Below are positions 7,958 through 15,534 of a stretch of DNA of 64,000 nt, piece by piece (position 1 is the stretch's first letter; each line of letters begins with the position of its first letter). The stretch comes from Pyrinomonadaceae bacterium (lineage in GTDB: Bacteria; Acidobacteriota; Blastocatellia; Pyrinomonadales; Pyrinomonadaceae), in NCBI GenBank assembly GCA_030841085.1, contig JAVEDP010000020.1, positions 62,001 to 126,000 of the forward strand. Direction: 5' to 3'. Position numbers and translations under genes: made by a program. The notes beneath the pieces were generated by a model, which searched no databases, was not told the DNA's origin, and saw only the letters and a list, made by a program, of their open reading frames with translations.

Positions 7958-9997
7958 ATGCGACTAATCAAGCGCGCCGAAAAGGGATTGACCCTGGCAG
8001 CCGGCGGCCTTCACGACGTTATTCAGTCGGTTAATAAATACAAACCGAACCCGTCATTTACCCCCAAGTGGTCAGACAAGCCACTGCTGAAATCGTGGCA
8101 GAAGAGCAAGCCGACGCTTGGCTGGCCGCGCACGACCGATTCGCTTTGTCCCAATTGCGTGATCGAAGCCAGAGAATCAATTCTCAGCGGCAAGCAGGAT
8201 GTCAGCGTTCTTATTAATGAGAAGGTTGGCGAAATCAAGGCGCAGATTATTGAACGCGACGGCGAAGTCTGGATGGTAAAGGATTGTCCGATCCACGGGC
8301 ACTTCGAAGACATGATGGCCATCGACGTCAAGTTTCTGACGCACATCGAAAAAATGTTTCCCGGGCGCGACATCGATGCTCACAACGACGAGAAGCTGCA
8401 CAACCACGGCACCAGCACTATCAAGTATGGTCGCGGCGCTGTCTTGACGGTTGACCTTACGAATCGCTGCAACATGATGTGCGACCCCTGCTTCATGGAC
8501 GCGAACCAGGTTGGCTTCGTCCACGAGCTAAGCATGGATGAGATCAAGGAAATTCTCGACAATGCGATTTCGATTAAACCGCGCAGGCAAATGTCGGTTC
8601 AGTTTTCAGGTGGTGAGCCATCGATTTCCCCGCACTTTCTCGAGTCGATCAAATATTCACGCAAGGTTGGTTACAACAGCGTGCAAGCCGCGACAAACGG
8701 AATTGAATTTGCCAAGAGCAAAGAGTTCTGTCGTGAAGCTGCTGCCGCCGGCTTGCGTTATGTCTATCTGCAATTTGACGGCATCGGCAACGACGCCAAC
8801 AGTCATCGCCAGGTTGGCAATTTGTTTGACGTGAAGATGCGCGCCATCAATAACCTGCATGAAGCAGGTGTTGAGATCGTGCTCGTCACCACCCTCGTGA
8901 ACGGTATCAACAACGACCAGGTTGGTTCGATCGTTCGTTTCGCTCTCGACAATCCCAAGAAGATTGCGTTTCTTTCGTTCCAGCCGGTTTCGTTTACCGG
9001 TCGCGACGAAGAAATTACGCCGCAGCGTCGCCTGCAACAGCGCTATACGCTTTCGCATCTTGCGCACGACGTCAAGGATCAGGTCGGAATCACTGAGCCC
9101 ACGCGCGATTGGTTTCCTCTTTCTCTGATGGGCGCGTTTGCTGACTTTGCGGATTTGGTCCATGGACCACAGGCCGAATGGGGCCAGGTGTCCTGCGGTT
9201 GCCATCCGAACTGTGGCGTCGGCACGGCGGTGATGGTGGACAAGGAAACGCGCGAAATGCGCCCGGTACCGGAGTTCCTGAATATTCCGGGGCTGGTGAA
9301 AGATATGCAGAAGATCACTGACGCCGCGCGCGGCAAGTGGATGTCGAATTTGATGATGGGCCTGGCGCTGCTCAAGCATTACAACCCGTACAAATCGCCA
9401 TCGCAGTTTACGCTTTACGAACTCTTCAAAAAGTTTGACAAATCGTTTGGCTTAACCGGCAAAGATTACGGCAAGGTTGGCGGCGATCGCTCGGAAGACG
9501 ACATCAAGATGCGTCGCGCCGATCGTTGGAACTTCTTGTTTATCGCGGGCATGTGGTTCCAGGACTTGTTCAACTATGATTTCCGTCGCACAGAGATGTG
9601 CATCATTCCTTACGGAACGCAGGAAGGTGAGATTTCATTCTGTGCCTACAACACGGGCATTGGCTGGAGAAACATCATCGAGAACATGCATCAGAATGCA
9701 ACCGTCGCAAAATGGTATGAAGAGAATGGCCGTCACGAAATCTTTGCTCGCGGCAAGGAAGTCGAACTCGCGGATAAGGCACACAATATGGTCTTGAATC
9801 CGATCGACCTGGCGCGGCCCAACAAGCCCGAGATGGAAGGTCCCAAGACCGCGCATGAAGAAGCCGTGATGATGCGCAAGCTTTACCAGGAGATGGTACT
9901 GAAGAAGCAGCTCGATGTTAAGGAAGCCGATAAGCCGGTCCAGATTCAAAGTCTGAGCCGCAAAAAGCAGGAAGCACCTGAAGCGGTTCTCGCTTAG
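7958..9997 (+). CDS. Radical SAM protein of the tetraether/membrane-spanning lipid synthase (Tes/Mss, MJ0619) type
   Basis: 679 residues, soluble. The radical SAM cluster motif is C171-x3-C175-x2-C178 (LTNRCNMMCDPC), with the glycine-rich FSGGEPS strand after it. An N-terminal metal-site domain has C64PNC67 and DC110PIHGHFED. The C-terminal part has C413-G-C415-HPN-C419 and the paired MC548IIPYG and SFC562AYN motifs. This pattern of extra cysteines is what I know from archaeal Tes (MJ0619), which joins lipid tails carbon to carbon, and from bacterial homologues proposed to make membrane-spanning lipids. Acidobacteria of this group make iso-diabolic acid, so that is the likely product. The gene stands alone with a strong GAGGAG site. 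The substrate is inferred. Confidence 0.75.
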   Translation: MRLIKRAEKGLTLAAGGLHDVIQSVNKYKPNPSFTPKWSDKPLLKSWQKSKPTLGWPRTTDSLCPNCVIEARESILSGKQDVSVLINEKVGEIKAQIIERDGEVWMVKDCPIHGHFEDMMAIDVKFLTHIEKMFPGRDIDAHNDEKLHNHGTSTIKYGRGAVLTVDLTNRCNMMCDPCFMDANQVGFVHELSMDEIKEILDNAISIKPRRQMSVQFSGGEPSISPHFLESIKYSRKVGYNSVQAATNGIEFAKSKEFCREAAAAGLRYVYLQFDGIGNDANSHRQVGNLFDVKMRAINNLHEAGVEIVLVTTLVNGINNDQVGSIVRFALDNPKKIAFLSFQPVSFTGRDEEITPQRRLQQRYTLSHLAHDVKDQVGITEPTRDWFPLSLMGAFADFADLVHGPQAEWGQVSCGCHPNCGVGTAVMVDKETREMRPVPEFLNIPGLVKDMQKITDAARGKWMSNLMMGLALLKHYNPYKSPSQFTLYELFKKFDKSFGLTGKDYGKVGGDRSEDDIKMRRADRWNFLFIAGMWFQDLFNYDFRRTEMCIIPYGTQEGEISFCAYNTGIGWRNIIENMHQNATVAKWYEENGRHEIFARGKEVELADKAHNMVLNPIDLARPNKPEMEGPKTAHEEAVMMRKLYQEMVLKKQLDVKEADKPVQIQSLSRKKQEAPEAVLA

Positions 9998-10023
9998 CTT
10001 CTGCTTTCCGGGTAGATGAAGAG

Positions 10024-10049
10024 CCCCGCGAATAGCAATGTTCGCGGGG
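10024..10049 (+). terminator. Hairpin after the radical SAM gene
   Basis: Perfect 9-bp stem CCCCGCGAA / TTCGCGGGG with an 8-base loop, 27 bases after the stop codon. There is no strong T tract, so it could stabilise the mRNA end or terminate inefficiently. Confidence 0.55.
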
Positions 10050-10056
10050 TTCACTA

Positions 10057-10170
10057 CGTGAATCGTTAATCGTGAATCGTAAATCGCAATCAAAATCAAG
10101 TGTTTGGCTACGCCTTTCGTGAGAACCGTCTTTCTGTTTCCGATTCACGATTTACGATTCAGGATTCACG
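10057..10170. repeat. Inverted word-array repeat (AATCGTGAATCGTAAATC type)
   Basis: Two 30-base arms, 10057-10086 and 10141-10170, are inverted copies matching at 26 of 30 positions. Each arm is itself a chain of near-identical words (GTGAATC, GTTAATC, GTAAATC). The same words occur again at 39685-39715. Confidence 0.8.
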
Positions 10171-10268
10171 TGTTCCGTCCTACCTACTTGACCGCAGCGG
10201 TTTTGGGCGTGTTAAATAGCCAGGTTGCAAAACAGCAGACGAAATTCTTTCAGAAAGATGAGAAGTGA

Positions 10269-10475
10269 ATGGCAATAGTTACTATTAATCAGGGCGAATC
10301 GATTGAAAGCGCTTTACGCCGTTTCAAACGCAAAGTAATGACGGAAGAGATCATCAAGGATGCGAAAAAGCACGCATTCTTTATCCCTCCAGGTCAGAAG
10401 GCGAAACTAAAATCAGCATTGGCGCGCAAACGCAACAAGAAGAAAGGCCGCATGCGCACAACTCCTCGCGACTAG
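10269..10475 (+). CDS. rpsU: Small ribosomal subunit protein bS21
   Basis: 68 residues, very basic. The family signature GESIESALRRFKRKV is at residues 9-23 and the C-terminus is a run of lysines and arginines (ARKRNKKKGRMR). bS21 binds 16S rRNA near the anti-Shine-Dalgarno end and helps initiation. The length is normal. The start is placed by GAAAGATGAGAAG just upstream. It appears to be a single-gene unit between the lipid enzyme and surE. Confidence 0.9.
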   Translation: MAIVTINQGESIESALRRFKRKVMTEEIIKDAKKHAFFIPPGQKAKLKSALARKRNKKKGRMRTTPRD

Positions 10476-10589
10476 TTTGGCCCAACCGTATACCCACGCG
10501 CATTATCGAAAAACTCAAGCAACTAGAACGCCGGGCAAGCCGCGGGCGATCGTAGAGCGAGGAGAATCCAGCGGCCAGGTGGGTTTGCT

Positions 10590-11360
10590 ATGACAAGAAT
10601 TCTACTTACGAACGACGACGGCATCCAGTCTAACGGCCTTATTAAACTTGAAGAGGCGCTTAGTCAGATTGGCGACGTTTTCGTGGTTGCGCCGGCATCG
10701 GAGATGAGCGGCGCGTCGCACAGCCTTACGCTCGCGCGACCATTGCGAATTCGCCAGATTGATTCAAGGCATTGGACCGTCGACGGCACACCAACTGACT
10801 GCGTTACGCTTGCGCTTAACAAAATTCTTTCAGCGGACGAGATGCCCGACATTTGCGCTTCCGGAATTAATCATGGCGGCAACCTCGGTGACGATGCTAC
10901 TTATTCCGGCACCGTCGCCGGAGCGCTCGAGGCGACAATCCTAGGCGTACCCGGACTCGCTTTCAGCTTGGTTGCGCGTGAGAATTTTGATTTCCGCGAA
11001 GCAGCGCAATTCGCTGTGACCGCCGTGCAAAAAGTTCTAACCGAAGGATTGCCCGATGGAACCTTGCTGAACATAAATTTTCCGGCTGGCGAGATTAAGG
11101 GTGTCAAAGTTACGCGACAGGGAATTAAGAATGCGCGCCCGGTGATCAGTGAACACATCGATCCGCGTGGCAAGCCTTATTTTTGGATCGGCGAAGAGTA
11201 CTTCAACACCAACGCAGCCGATGGCACCGATTACAATGCAATCGAACAGGGTTACATCTCGGTGACGCCCTTGAAGAGCGACATGACGGACCATAACGCG
11301 CTTACTGCTATCGAAACCTGGAACTATTTGAATGACGCCGAACTGATTCAGAAGAGCTAA
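10590..11360 (+). CDS. surE: 5'/3'-nucleotidase SurE
   Basis: 256 residues, cytoplasmic. The N-terminal ILLTNDDGI (metal-binding Asp pair), SGASHSLT and SGINHGGNLGDDATYSGTVAGA are the canonical SurE motifs. The enzyme removes phosphate from nucleoside 5'- and 3'-monophosphates with a divalent metal and is linked to stationary-phase survival. The next gene is pcm, 32 bases on; surE-pcm pairing is a widely conserved arrangement. A GCGAGGAGA sequence lies further upstream, while the site next to the ATG is weaker. Confidence 0.95.
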   Translation: MTRILLTNDDGIQSNGLIKLEEALSQIGDVFVVAPASEMSGASHSLTLARPLRIRQIDSRHWTVDGTPTDCVTLALNKILSADEMPDICASGINHGGNLGDDATYSGTVAGALEATILGVPGLAFSLVARENFDFREAAQFAVTAVQKVLTEGLPDGTLLNINFPAGEIKGVKVTRQGIKNARPVISEHIDPRGKPYFWIGEEYFNTNAADGTDYNAIEQGYISVTPLKSDMTDHNALTAIETWNYLNDAELIQKS

Positions 11361-11392
11361 GGTCGGTTTTCTTTTAGAGTTCGGAAAGCTTT

Positions 11393-12073
11393 GTGCAAAC
11401 AACCGGTCAACAGCCTTCCCATAGAAGTCAGGACTATGCCATCCCTCGCGAGCGCATGGTCGAAAGACTTCGCGACCGTTACCAAATCAAAGATCTGAAA
11501 GTGTTGGAAGCCATGCGAGCAGTCCCGCGCCACGCGTTTGTGCCGGAGGCTCTGCAATCGCGCGCCTACGGCGACCATGCATTGCCGATTAGTGGCAGTC
11601 AAACGATCTCGCAACCCTACATCGTCGCGCGCATGACTGAACTGCTTGAGTTAAAGCAGGAAAGTCGGGTACTCGAAATTGGCGCCGGATCGGGTTATCA
11701 GACTGCGGTGCTCGCAAAAATTGCCGGACAGGTTTACTCGATCGAGCGCATCGCAGATCTTGCACGCCAGGCACAGGCCCGCATTCGACAGTTGGGAATA
11801 TATAACGCGACCGTGAAATGTTTTGACGGTACGTTGGGATGGGCCACGCACGCGCCGTACGATGGAATATTGGTAGCGGCCGGCGGCCCAGACGTTCCTG
11901 AGCCATTAGTTGCGCAACTTAAGGTCGGTGGCCGGCTAGTCGTGCCCATTGGCGGCACCCGCGAATCGCAACGATTGATTCTAGTGATCAAAACCGCCAC
12001 GGGATCGACGCGGGAGGACCATGGCGCTTGTGCCTTTGTTCCACTTATCGGGCAGCACGGCTGGAACCAGTGA
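11393..12073 (+). CDS. pcm: Protein-L-isoaspartate O-methyltransferase
   Basis: 226 residues, GTG start. It methylates isoaspartyl residues in damaged proteins using S-adenosylmethionine, starting their repair. Motifs: AMRAVPRHAFVPE and the ALPISGSQTISQPYIVARM active-site stretch near residues 45-85, then the SAM motif VLEIGAGSGYQTAVLA (about 98-113). C-terminal LKVGGRLVVPIG is also typical. It is paired with surE; both are repair or housekeeping functions of stationary cells. Confidence 0.93.
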   Translation: MQTTGQQPSHRSQDYAIPRERMVERLRDRYQIKDLKVLEAMRAVPRHAFVPEALQSRAYGDHALPISGSQTISQPYIVARMTELLELKQESRVLEIGAGSGYQTAVLAKIAGQVYSIERIADLARQAQARIRQLGIYNATVKCFDGTLGWATHAPYDGILVAAGGPDVPEPLVAQLKVGGRLVVPIGGTRESQRLILVIKTATGSTREDHGACAFVPLIGQHGWNQ

Positions 12074-12144
12074 TTGCCGATTTGCGAATGCCGATTGCTT
12101 GTCTGACGTTCGTTGACTTCTGACTTCTGACTTTCTGACTCTTG
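12071..12144. repeat. Word-array repeats upstream of dedA
   Basis: Two arrays in a row: GATTGCCGATTTGCGAATGCCGATTG (given in short form, 12072-12097) and a chain of TTCTGACTTCTGACTT words (12100-12144). The second ends only 5 bases before the dedA ATG, leaving no room for a Shine-Dalgarno site. Confidence 0.75.
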
Positions 12145-12149
12145 AAACC

Positions 12150-12791
12150 ATGATCGCACGCCTACTTGAATTTCTTTCCGCCATCATAGTCGCCGTCATA
12201 TCGACGCTTGGTTATTCCGGAATTGTCTTGCTGATGGCTATCGAGTCAGCGTGCATTCCGCTGCCTTCTGAAATCATCATGCCGTTTTCGGGCTATCTTG
12301 TTTCAACCCACCTCATGAATTTGTGGTTAGTCGCTCTCGCCGGCGCCGTTGGCTGTGTGCTGGGTTCACTTGTCGCGTATTGGGTGGGCATGAAGGGCGG
12401 CCGTCCATTGATCGAAAAATATGGGCGCTACCTTTTAGTCTCCAAGCACGATCTGGATCTTGCGGATCGCTGGTTCGAAAAGCGTGGCGAGATCATTGTC
12501 TTTGTCAGCCGCATGCTACCGGCGATACGAACTTTCATCGCTTTTCCCGCCGGCGTCGCTCGGATGAATCTCAAGCGGTTCATAATCTACACCTTCGCCG
12601 GATCATTTCCCTGGTGTCTTGGCCTGGCTTATGTCGGCCAAAAGCTGGGTGAAAAGTGGAACAAAGACGACACCCTAAAGACGTGGTTTCACCGCTTTGA
12701 CTTCCTCATCGGCATCGCCGCCGTCATTCTGGCTGTCTGGTGGATTTGGCGACACGTGGGCCACCTGCGCAACGAAGACGCTCAGGCGTAA
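12150..12791 (+). CDS. DedA family membrane protein
   Basis: 213 residues with about five hydrophobic segments. DedA proteins are inner-membrane transporters; several members move undecaprenyl phosphate or phospholipids across the membrane. Family marks visible are ESACIPLPSEIIMPFSGYL (about 31-49), the FVSRMLPAIRTFIAFPAGVARM motif in the second half, and LGLAYVGQKLGEKW. No Shine-Dalgarno is seen because a repeat array ends 5 bases before the ATG. Confidence 0.9.
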   Translation: MIARLLEFLSAIIVAVISTLGYSGIVLLMAIESACIPLPSEIIMPFSGYLVSTHLMNLWLVALAGAVGCVLGSLVAYWVGMKGGRPLIEKYGRYLLVSKHDLDLADRWFEKRGEIIVFVSRMLPAIRTFIAFPAGVARMNLKRFIIYTFAGSFPWCLGLAYVGQKLGEKWNKDDTLKTWFHRFDFLIGIAAVILAVWWIWRHVGHLRNEDAQA

Positions 12792-12839
12792 CCAATCGCA
12801 ATAATTTAAGAACCCTGAATTGTAATGCGGGAAGCAAAG

Positions 12840-12886
<47 letters not shown>

Positions 12887-13291
12887 ATGGTTCCCCTTAG
12901 CAGCATTCGATCCATCGCCTGTCAAAAAGGTCCGTTTGTAAGTATTGCCTTCTTAGACGCCGGAGGATTTTACATGAGCATGGAGTTTAACACCTGATGG
13001 CCGACGAAATGTTTTGTCCCAAAACATCATAACGATTGATTAGCCTTGCTGAATTCTTGTTGACACAGTCTCCCTACTTTGTTAATTAGGCGGTTGTAAC
13101 TCAATTGATGTGTCGGTCGCCTCTCGATCCCTCAGATCTTGGACCCGAAGCGACACATATTTTTCGAGATTCCCGCGTCGAGAGAGGTTGCTAGCAAGCG
13201 CCTTTACCTAAAGCCTCTCCTTTTCCGATGACGTTCTTGCGACTGAATCTCATCCACGCAAACTAGTCTTAGACACCACTGAGGCCCTCTT
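12887..13291. other. Intergenic region at the island left end
   Basis: 405 bases with no convincing gene. It contains a short palindrome around TTTTGTCCCAAAAC at 13012-13025 and a candidate promoter. It looks less GC-rich than the neighbouring housekeeping genes, by eye. Confidence 0.5.
13060..13088 (+). promoter_or_regulatory. Candidate sigma-70 promoter for the island genes
   Basis: A perfect TTGACA at 13060-13065, then 17 bases, then TAATTA at 13083-13088. The -10 match is poor. If real, it leaves a leader of about 195 bases before the next start codon. Confidence 0.3.
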
Positions 13292-15388
13292 ATGAAAAAC
13301 ATGCTTATCTCCCTCTTGCTGATAGTTTGTTTTGGCTCCGCAACTCTGGCGCAGGACGCGCACGATTCCCAGACCAAAAAATTGCTCGAACAGGCCGCCA
13401 AAAATGGAAGGGCATTGAAGAGCGAGATCACGGTCAACTCCAGCGTTCATGTTCAGGCCGTGCTGATTCCGCGAGTCGATGCCAAGCGAGTTTTTGGCAA
13501 AGAGATTAGCGAGAATTACGCGGTGATCCAGTTAACTGTTGGCAACAAGAGCCCGACGGCGGCGTTTATTGTCCACGGAGTATTTATCGATTATCGCGAT
13601 TGGCCGCTGAGCGGAGCTGCGCCTTCCGCAATGATGGTAGAGGGCAGCACCGACAAATATCAGGCCCCCTCCGTCTCCAGCCAAGTGGCAAGTGAGGAGT
13701 ATCGGGTTGTAAGAGGGCAATTGCTTGATGCCCAGACTGACACGAATCGGAACCGTTTTCTCCGCTGGCTGACATTTGCGGGCAACCTGGCCGGCGCCTT
13801 CACGTTCTCCTTGAGTGAAGAAGGCATTATTAAGGGGATAGCCGCCGCAACCGGCGTTGGAATTCCCGGCGTCGCCACCGCGTGGCCGGATCGCACTGTG
13901 GAACAACTCAACCGGGTTAGTGACCTCGGATTTCGCACAAACAAATTGGTCCCCAAGGAATCAGCGGAAGTTATTGTTTGCTTTTTCCCCATTGATAGAT
14001 TCTTAACGCCGGGGTTTCGAAAACTCTTCTTGAAGTCACCGGCGCTATTCTTTGCGCCGTTGCAGATGCTGGTCGACCCAGCAGTCGAAAGTGATGCCAG
14101 AGCAATTCTTGGGGATTTGCTTCAAGAGGGTAACGCTGCCCAAGGCGTGACCCTCACATTCGATAGATTAAAAAACGGGCTGCAGTGTTACATGAAAGTC
14201 CGTCATCCCGACCCCGATAGGCTTGGCTATGACGTTTGCCTGGCTGAAATGGGTCTCGAAACCTATAGAGACACTCGCACAAATCAAGAGAAGGTCAGAG
14301 TCATTGTCGTAAGAGATGGTAGGGGAGACGTTGTGCTGGGTACTGACCGTAAGCCACAAGTCATCAACAAACTGGGCTTCTACCAATTCCTGGCTCTTGA
14401 TTTTATCGGCAACGTCAGTCTCAATCGCGTTACCGTGACAGTCGATGGCGTGATGGCAGTGGACGTAAATACGATCCCCGCCAGAGTCGACGAAGTTGTC
14501 ATAAATCCAGTAGCCGATTGCGGCGACGCCGGCAACGAATGTCTATGGACAAACATGACCGCCGGTGGCGGCATACGCACAGGAGTAATTCGCGGAGCCT
14601 ACCTGAAGGGCGCCGAAGTGAAACTGGCCGAGGCAGACGCGCTGACGATTACCGATCTTCAGACAATCGATGGGGAATCTACCGACGACGAGTTGCGTTT
14701 TTCCTTCAAACTGAACGCGCCGGTTCGTAATCAAACCAAGCTTCATTTCACTCTGACGAAGCCTGCCGACCGTGCTGACGGTAAACCACTTGAAAGCAAT
14801 ACATGGGAGCATGTGGTCACTTACTCTCCTTCCGCGACAGCAGTTAGCTCCGTTACGGCCGATTCGGTTTCGGCGCCGACCAAACTGAACGTTAAAGGAA
14901 AAGGGTTTAAAGCGACTCCCTTGATCGTTTCCCTCATACCGCAAGCGGGGGACGCAGTAACAGTTGAAGCCACGGCAGTGACGGCATTGACTGATACGGC
15001 CTTAGATGTGGCGGTGCCAGTCGCGGAGCTTCATCCAGGGTGCTGGCAGGTGCAGGTAAAAGCCGGAGGGTTTGCTTCGAACCAGTCAGAGATGTTTGCT
15101 GTTCCGCCTGATCCGTCCCTGGATTCCGCGGAACGCACTGAAAAATTCATATTCGTAAAAGGTAAGGACCTAATCGATTTCGGAGCCTGCGGCGGTCAGC
15201 GGGTCAGTTTCAAAGCGATGAAGACTGACAACACCAGCCCGATAGACCTTGACGTCAGAGATTGGAACAATGGAGAACCTGTACTGAAACTGCCTGACAA
15301 AATGAGGGAAGGGGAATGGAAGGTACAGGTCTTCCTAAAAGGGGTCAAAGACAAAAAGGGTGAGAAGCCTTTGACCATTCGCCCGTAA
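13292..15388 (+). CDS. Large secreted protein of unknown function with C-terminal IPT/TIG-like domains
   Basis: 698 residues. Signal peptide about 1-20 (LISLLLIVCFGSATLAQ). The N-terminal region (about 50-110) is a beta domain (YAVIQLTVGNKSPTAAFIVHG), followed by a Gly/Ala-rich hydrophobic stretch (about 160-200, TFAGNLAGAFTFSL). The second half looks like several beta sandwiches; residues about 515-610 (SSVTADSVSAPTKLNVKGKGF) resemble an IPT/TIG fold. I recognise no enzyme motif. It is followed by a strong hairpin and the patatin gene, both within the tRNA-bounded segment. It may be a periplasmic or outer-surface partner of the patatin protein, but only adjacency supports that. Confidence 0.75.
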   Translation: MKNMLISLLLIVCFGSATLAQDAHDSQTKKLLEQAAKNGRALKSEITVNSSVHVQAVLIPRVDAKRVFGKEISENYAVIQLTVGNKSPTAAFIVHGVFIDYRDWPLSGAAPSAMMVEGSTDKYQAPSVSSQVASEEYRVVRGQLLDAQTDTNRNRFLRWLTFAGNLAGAFTFSLSEEGIIKGIAAATGVGIPGVATAWPDRTVEQLNRVSDLGFRTNKLVPKESAEVIVCFFPIDRFLTPGFRKLFLKSPALFFAPLQMLVDPAVESDARAILGDLLQEGNAAQGVTLTFDRLKNGLQCYMKVRHPDPDRLGYDVCLAEMGLETYRDTRTNQEKVRVIVVRDGRGDVVLGTDRKPQVINKLGFYQFLALDFIGNVSLNRVTVTVDGVMAVDVNTIPARVDEVVINPVADCGDAGNECLWTNMTAGGGIRTGVIRGAYLKGAEVKLAEADALTITDLQTIDGESTDDELRFSFKLNAPVRNQTKLHFTLTKPADRADGKPLESNTWEHVVTYSPSATAVSSVTADSVSAPTKLNVKGKGFKATPLIVSLIPQAGDAVTVEATAVTALTDTALDVAVPVAELHPGCWQVQVKAGGFASNQSEMFAVPPDPSLDSAERTEKFIFVKGKDLIDFGACGGQRVSFKAMKTDNTSPIDLDVRDWNNGEPVLKLPDKMREGEWKVQVFLKGVKDKKGEKPLTIRP

Positions 15389-15401
15389 CCGGCCTGAAAG
15401 A

Positions 15402-15433
15402 GGGAGCGCCATGATCAATTCCATGGCGCTCCC
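15402..15433 (+). terminator. Strong hairpin between the two island genes
   Basis: Perfect 12-bp stem GGGAGCGCCATG / CATGGCGCTCCC with an 8-base loop, 14 bases after the stop codon. No T tract follows, so partial termination or 3'-end protection is more likely than full termination. Confidence 0.6.
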
Positions 15434-15534
15434 ATCTATTCGTGGCACCCGACCTCGTCTTTAAAGCTGAGACACGCGCGTCTTCTACAGCCTGACGCAC
15501 CTGCCTTTTGCAAAGCCGTTTAGGAGACTCCTCG

